A DNA stretch of 64,000 bases from Stenotrophomonas sp046736075 (GTDB lineage Bacteria; Pseudomonadota; Gammaproteobacteria; Xanthomonadales; Xanthomonadaceae). Positions 61,208-64,000 of this stretch are shown piece after piece. The notes under the pieces are model-generated. The model saw nothing but the letters and a program-made list of their open reading frames with translations. It ran no database searches and was not told where the DNA came from. Position numbers and translations under genes: made by a program. Every line of letters starts with the position of its first letter. Position 1 is the stretch's first letter. The DNA lies in assembly GCF_046736075.1 (NCBI RefSeq), contig NZ_CP177163.1:2356001-2420000 (forward strand), given 5' to 3'.

Positions 61208-61220
61208 GCACGCGCGCCCG

Positions 61221-61289
61221 GTAGCGCCGGGCCGCTGGTTGGCTGCCGTATGCCGGGTCGAAGAGCAGCCGACCAGCGGTCGGCTCTAC
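61221..61289. repeat. pair of inward-facing SMAG palindromes
   Basis: Forward GTAGCGCCGGGCCGCTGG (61221-61245), degenerate, and a better-kept reversed element of the GACC/GGTC type (61265-61289). They lie between rep and the acetyltransferase gene. Confidence 0.7.
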
Positions 61290-61343
61290 CGTGTTCGGGG
61301 CGCGCATTGCACAATCGGGGCCTCTTCCTGCGCAGTGACCCGC

Positions 61344-61886
61344 ATGTCCGCCGTGATCCAGACCGACCGCCTGCACCTGCGCCTGATCGATCCCGACCAC
61401 GATGCGGCCGACATGCTGGCCCTGCTCAACGAACCGGGGTTCATCCGCAACATTGCCGACCGCGGCGTGCGCACCCTGGCGCAGGCGCGTGCCTACACCG
61501 CCGAGCGCGTGCTGGGCAGCTATGCCCTCAACGGTTTCGGCATGTACGCCATCATCCGCCGCAGCGACGGGGCGTGGCTGGGCAATGCCGGGCTGGTGCG
61601 CCGCGATGGATTGCCGGCACCGGACATCGGCTACGCGCTGCTGTCGCCGTACGAAGGCCAGGGTTATGCGCTGGAAGCCGCGCGCGGGGTGATGCACTAC
61701 GCGCGTGATGTGCTGCACCACACCGACCTGTACGGCATCGTGTCGCCGGACAACCTGCGCTCGGCCGCCCTGCTGCGCAAGCTCGGCATGGAAGACCGCG
61801 GCGACCTGCTGTTGCCGCCACCGCACGGAGGCGATGTGGTGCTGCTGTTCGCCACGCCAGGCGCCCCGGCGGTCGTGGCGTCATGA
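61344..61886 (+). CDS. GNAT family N-acetyltransferase
   Basis: 180 residues from the Met at 61344. RimJ/RimL-type (Acetyltransf_3) pattern: IQTDRLHLRLI, IADRGVRTLAQARAYTAERV, GNAGLVRRD, IGYALLSPYEGQGYALEAARGVM (the acetyl-CoA pyrophosphate loop EGQGYA) and SAALLRKLGM. It likely acetylates an amino group on a protein or small molecule; substrate unknown. Ends towards yceH-like across several REP elements. Confidence 0.88.
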   Translation: MSAVIQTDRLHLRLIDPDHDAADMLALLNEPGFIRNIADRGVRTLAQARAYTAERVLGSYALNGFGMYAIIRRSDGAWLGNAGLVRRDGLPAPDIGYALLSPYEGQGYALEAARGVMHYARDVLHHTDLYGIVSPDNLRSAALLRKLGMEDRGDLLLPPPHGGDVVLLFATPGAPAVVAS

Positions 61887-61930
61887 CGGCCTGAGCCCGG
61901 GACGACGGCTGCATGGCCGGGCTGGGCTGG

Positions 61931-62091
61931 ATTGCCGGGCAGCGCCCGGCACTACGGATGCGTGGCCGGGCTCGGCGGGATTGCCGGGCAGCGCCCGGCA
62001 CTACGGATGCGTGGCTGGGCTCGATTGCCGGGCAAGCCCGGCAATCCGGAGGCTGCCAGACACCCCGTAGAGCCGGGCTCTGCCCGGCTGC
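61931..62091. repeat. composite REP region with a perfect hairpin
   Basis: Two reversed palindromes of the GTAGTGCCGGGC type (61931-61955 and 61980-62004), spaced by 49 bp with duplicated spacer, then a perfect hairpin with ten-base arms ATTGCCGGGC and GCCCGGCAAT (62024-62045), then a forward GTAGAGCCGGGC element (62067-62091). It separates two convergent genes. Confidence 0.85.
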
Positions 62092-62094
62092 TCT

Positions 62095-62757
62095 TCAGCC
62101 ACCCAATTGCGCGCGCAGCTCCGCCAGTTGTTCCTGCAACTCGGCCACGGTGGTCTCCAACTGCTGCACGCGCGCATCCAGCGCCGCGCTGCCACCACCG
62201 CCACTGGTCGGCGCGGCCTTGTACGCCTCCGCCAGCGCCTGCACGTCCACCGGCCCGGCCAGCAGGTGCATGTAGCGGTCTTCGCGCTGGCCGCTGGCGC
62301 GCGGCAGCTGGACGGCCAGGCCGCGCTGGATCATGCGCTCCACATGGTGGCGCAGCTCGTCGGCATCCTGGAACTGGAACAGCCGCTCGCTGCGGGTCAG
62401 CAGCTCGTTCACCGTCTGCGGGCCGCGCAGCAGCAACAGGCCCAGGACCGCCAGCTGCTGGCGGGTCAGGTCCAGCGCGCTGCCGGCGCGGTGCTCGTAG
62501 CGCTCGGCGCGCGAGGAAAACTGCTGGCGGGCCAGCCCCAGCGTCTCCAGCTGGCGCAGCGCGTGGTGCACGTCGCCGGCCGACAGGGCCATCACCGGCT
62601 CACGCGCGGTCTTCTGGTTGGCCGCCACCTGGGCGGCATTGACCGTCAGCGGGTAGGCATCCGGGGTGGTGGCCTCCTTCTCGATCAGGCAGCCCAGGGT
62701 GCGGGCCTGGGCCGCGCTCAGCACGGGCAGGGCAGGGGTCTGGGTGTCATCGGTCAC
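62095..62757 (-). CDS. yceH: YceH/UPF0502 (DUF480) family protein
   Basis: 220 residues if it starts at the GTG at 62757, which has GGAG 6 bases upstream; a GTG four codons earlier lacks a good site. Winged-helix pair (LGCLIEKEATTPDAYPLTVNAAQVAANQKTAREPVM; QLAVLGLLLLRGPQTVNELLTRSERL), then a C-terminal coiled coil (LDARVQQLETTVAELQEQLAELRAQL). This family has no proven role; the fold suggests DNA binding. Confidence 0.9.
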   Translation of the reverse strand: MTDDTQTPALPVLSAAQARTLGCLIEKEATTPDAYPLTVNAAQVAANQKTAREPVMALSAGDVHHALRQLETLGLARQQFSSRAERYEHRAGSALDLTRQQLAVLGLLLLRGPQTVNELLTRSERLFQFQDADELRHHVERMIQRGLAVQLPRASGQREDRYMHLLAGPVDVQALAEAYKAAPTSGGGGSAALDARVQQLETTVAELQEQLAELRAQLGG

Positions 62758-62867
62758 GGGGCGCTCCACGGTCTTTCAGGGGGTGCAGCATAGCCGAGCC
62801 CTACCGATGGCATGAACGGGGCCGGACAAGCCGGTAAACTGGCGCGACTTTGTTGCTGGTGATCCCG

Positions 62868-63794
62868 ATGCGTCGTACTGCTGCTGTTTCCCTGTCCGTG
62901 CTTGCCTGCGCCGCGATGGCGCTGACCGCCTGCAAGCGCACCGAAGCCCCGGCCGATGCCGCTCCGCCGGTCGCCGCCGCTGCGGCCGCCGCGCCGGCTG
63001 CCACCGGCGATGCCGCCGTGGCCGCCAACGACAACCTCAATGCCGTGCTGTGGATGCAGCGTTCGCAGGAATACCGTGCGATCACCGAGCAGACCTACCG
63101 CGCCGCCGCCGACCGCCTGGATGCCGCGCTGAAGGAAGCCCACTGGGATGCGCTGGTGCCGGAAGAGCGCGGCAACGAAGCCAAGGGCCTGAAGCCGGCG
63201 GTGGTGCTGGACGTGGATGAGACCGTGCTGGACAACTCGCCCTACCAGGCGCGCCTGGTGCGCGACGGCAAGGAATACGACGAGATGACCTGGGACCAGT
63301 GGGTGGCCGAGAAGAAGGCCAAGGCGATCCCCGGCGTGGTCGACTTCGCCAAGGCGGCCAACGCCCGCGGCGTGACCCTGCTGTACATCTCCAACCGCGC
63401 CGTGCACCTCAAGGACGCCACCCTGGCCAACCTGCGCGCCGAGGGCCTGCCGGTGGCCGATGACAGCGTGTTCCTCGGTCTGGGCACCGTGGTGGAAGGC
63501 TGCGAGCAGGCCGGCAGCGAGAAGAACTGCCGCCGCCGCCTGGCCGGTCAGAAGTACCGCGTGCTGATGCAGTTCGGCGACCAGCTGGGCGATTTCGTCG
63601 AAGTCACCGCCAACACCAACGAGGGCCGCGACGCGCTGCTGCAGCAGTACCACGACTGGTTCGGCGAGCGCTGGTGGATGCTGCCCAACCCGACCTACGG
63701 CGGCTTCGAGCCGGCGCAGTTCAACAACGATTACACCCAGTCGCGCCAGGCCCGCCACGATGCCAAGCGCGCTGCGCTGGACTACGCGCCGTGA
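62868..63794 (+). CDS. 5'-nucleotidase / acid phosphatase of the lipoprotein e(P4) family
   Basis: 308 residues from the Met at 62868. Lipobox LTAC with Cys 22, then an Ala-rich linker. The HAD core has LDVDETVLDNSPYQARLV (Asp 115, Asp 117) and TLLYISNRAVHLKDATLANLR. Family members are outer-membrane lipoproteins that remove phosphate from nucleotides so that nucleosides can be taken up. It overlaps the start of pyrF by 4 bp (GTGA), a coupling to pyrimidine synthesis. Confidence 0.93.
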   Translation: MRRTAAVSLSVLACAAMALTACKRTEAPADAAPPVAAAAAAAPAATGDAAVAANDNLNAVLWMQRSQEYRAITEQTYRAAADRLDAALKEAHWDALVPEERGNEAKGLKPAVVLDVDETVLDNSPYQARLVRDGKEYDEMTWDQWVAEKKAKAIPGVVDFAKAANARGVTLLYISNRAVHLKDATLANLRAEGLPVADDSVFLGLGTVVEGCEQAGSEKNCRRRLAGQKYRVLMQFGDQLGDFVEVTANTNEGRDALLQQYHDWFGERWWMLPNPTYGGFEPAQFNNDYTQSRQARHDAKRAALDYAP

Positions 63795-64000
63795 GCCGCG
63801 CACCGCTGCCGCTGCGTGACGACGAGCGCCTGATCGTCGCGCTGGACGTGCCCGGCCGCGACGAGGCCCTGGCCTGGGTGGACCGGCTGGGCGACAGCGT
63901 GTCGTTCTACAAGATCGGCATGGAACTGCTGGCCTCGGGCGAGTACTTCCAGGTGCTCGATGCGCTCGCCGCACGCGACAAGCGCGTCTTCGTCGATCTG
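63791..64000 (+). CDS. pyrF: orotidine 5'-phosphate decarboxylase, N-terminal part (cut by window edge)
   Basis: The first 70 residues from a GTG at 63791 within the stop overlap GTGA. LIVALDVPGRDEALAWVDRLGD and SFYKIGMELLASGEYFQVLDAL are the typical N-terminus of PyrF, with the Asp and Lys of the active site; the last visible residues KRVFVDL precede the catalytic DxKxxD. It makes UMP from orotidine monophosphate. Confidence 0.95.
   Translation, partial: MSRAPLPLRDDERLIVALDVPGRDEALAWVDRLGDSVSFYKIGMELLASGEYFQVLDALAARDKRVFVDL

Overview
The window is about 64 kb of high-GC DNA from a gammaproteobacterium of the Xanthomonadaceae, most likely Stenotrophomonas. Gene content points to the family: TonB-dependent receptors next to sugar-polymer enzymes, EcfK/PknS-like sigma factor plus kinase, an opgD-type gene, AsnC-phhA. 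The many short GTAG-headed palindromes (SMAG-type REP elements, described from Stenotrophomonas maltophilia) point to the genus. No rRNA, tRNA, CRISPR array, prophage or insertion sequence was seen. 

Layout. 1-5.3 kb: tail of a TonB-dependent receptor, two small unknown proteins, and a bacterial NHEJ pair (ku, ligD). 5.4-10.6 kb: an alcohol/aldehyde oxidation cluster (DUF779 protein, zinc alcohol dehydrogenase, aldehyde dehydrogenase) divergent from an AcoR-type sigma-54 activator, with a visible sigma-54 promoter and a perfect inverted repeat between them. 10.6-38.9 kb: a large pectin-utilisation locus. It holds eda and kdgK, two paralogous TonB receptors, a giant secreted LamG protein, three esterases in a reverse operon, a hydratase-TRAP transporter-pectate lyase-GH43 operon, a LacI-type regulator, kduI, kduD and an acetylesterase-cupin fusion; a PhzF-like gene and a cysteine-dioxygenase-like gene interrupt it. 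38.9-46.6 kb: phenylalanine hydroxylase and its Lrp-type neighbour, a patatin lipoprotein, an AIM24 protein, another TonB receptor and an acid phosphatase. 46.9-64 kb: a secreted alpha/beta hydrolase pair, ABC ATPase, desaturase, EF-hand protein, mutM, ECF43-like sigma factor with Ser/Thr kinase, opgD, tdk, rep, acetyltransferase, yceH-like, an e(P4)-type phosphatase and the start of pyrF. 

How the pectin locus works (inference from families). Secreted PL10, GH43, acetylesterases and perhaps the LamG protein trim pectin. TonB receptors take oligomers across the outer membrane and the TRAP transporter takes uronates across the inner membrane. KduI, KduD, KdgK and Eda turn 4-deoxy-5-keto-uronate into pyruvate and glyceraldehyde 3-phosphate. 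The enzyme that splits unsaturated oligogalacturonate into that intermediate is not in the window. 

The most interesting signal is regulatory. A 15-18 bp operator-like sequence (core TGACACCGNTNNYCA) recurs seven times: upstream of and inside the first codons of both TonB receptors, between the divergent esterase and hydratase/TRAP operons, and over the kduI promoter. It probably binds the LacI-type protein encoded in the locus. Two of the copies sit inside signal-peptide coding sequence and appear to fix the shared peptide KKTPVT.
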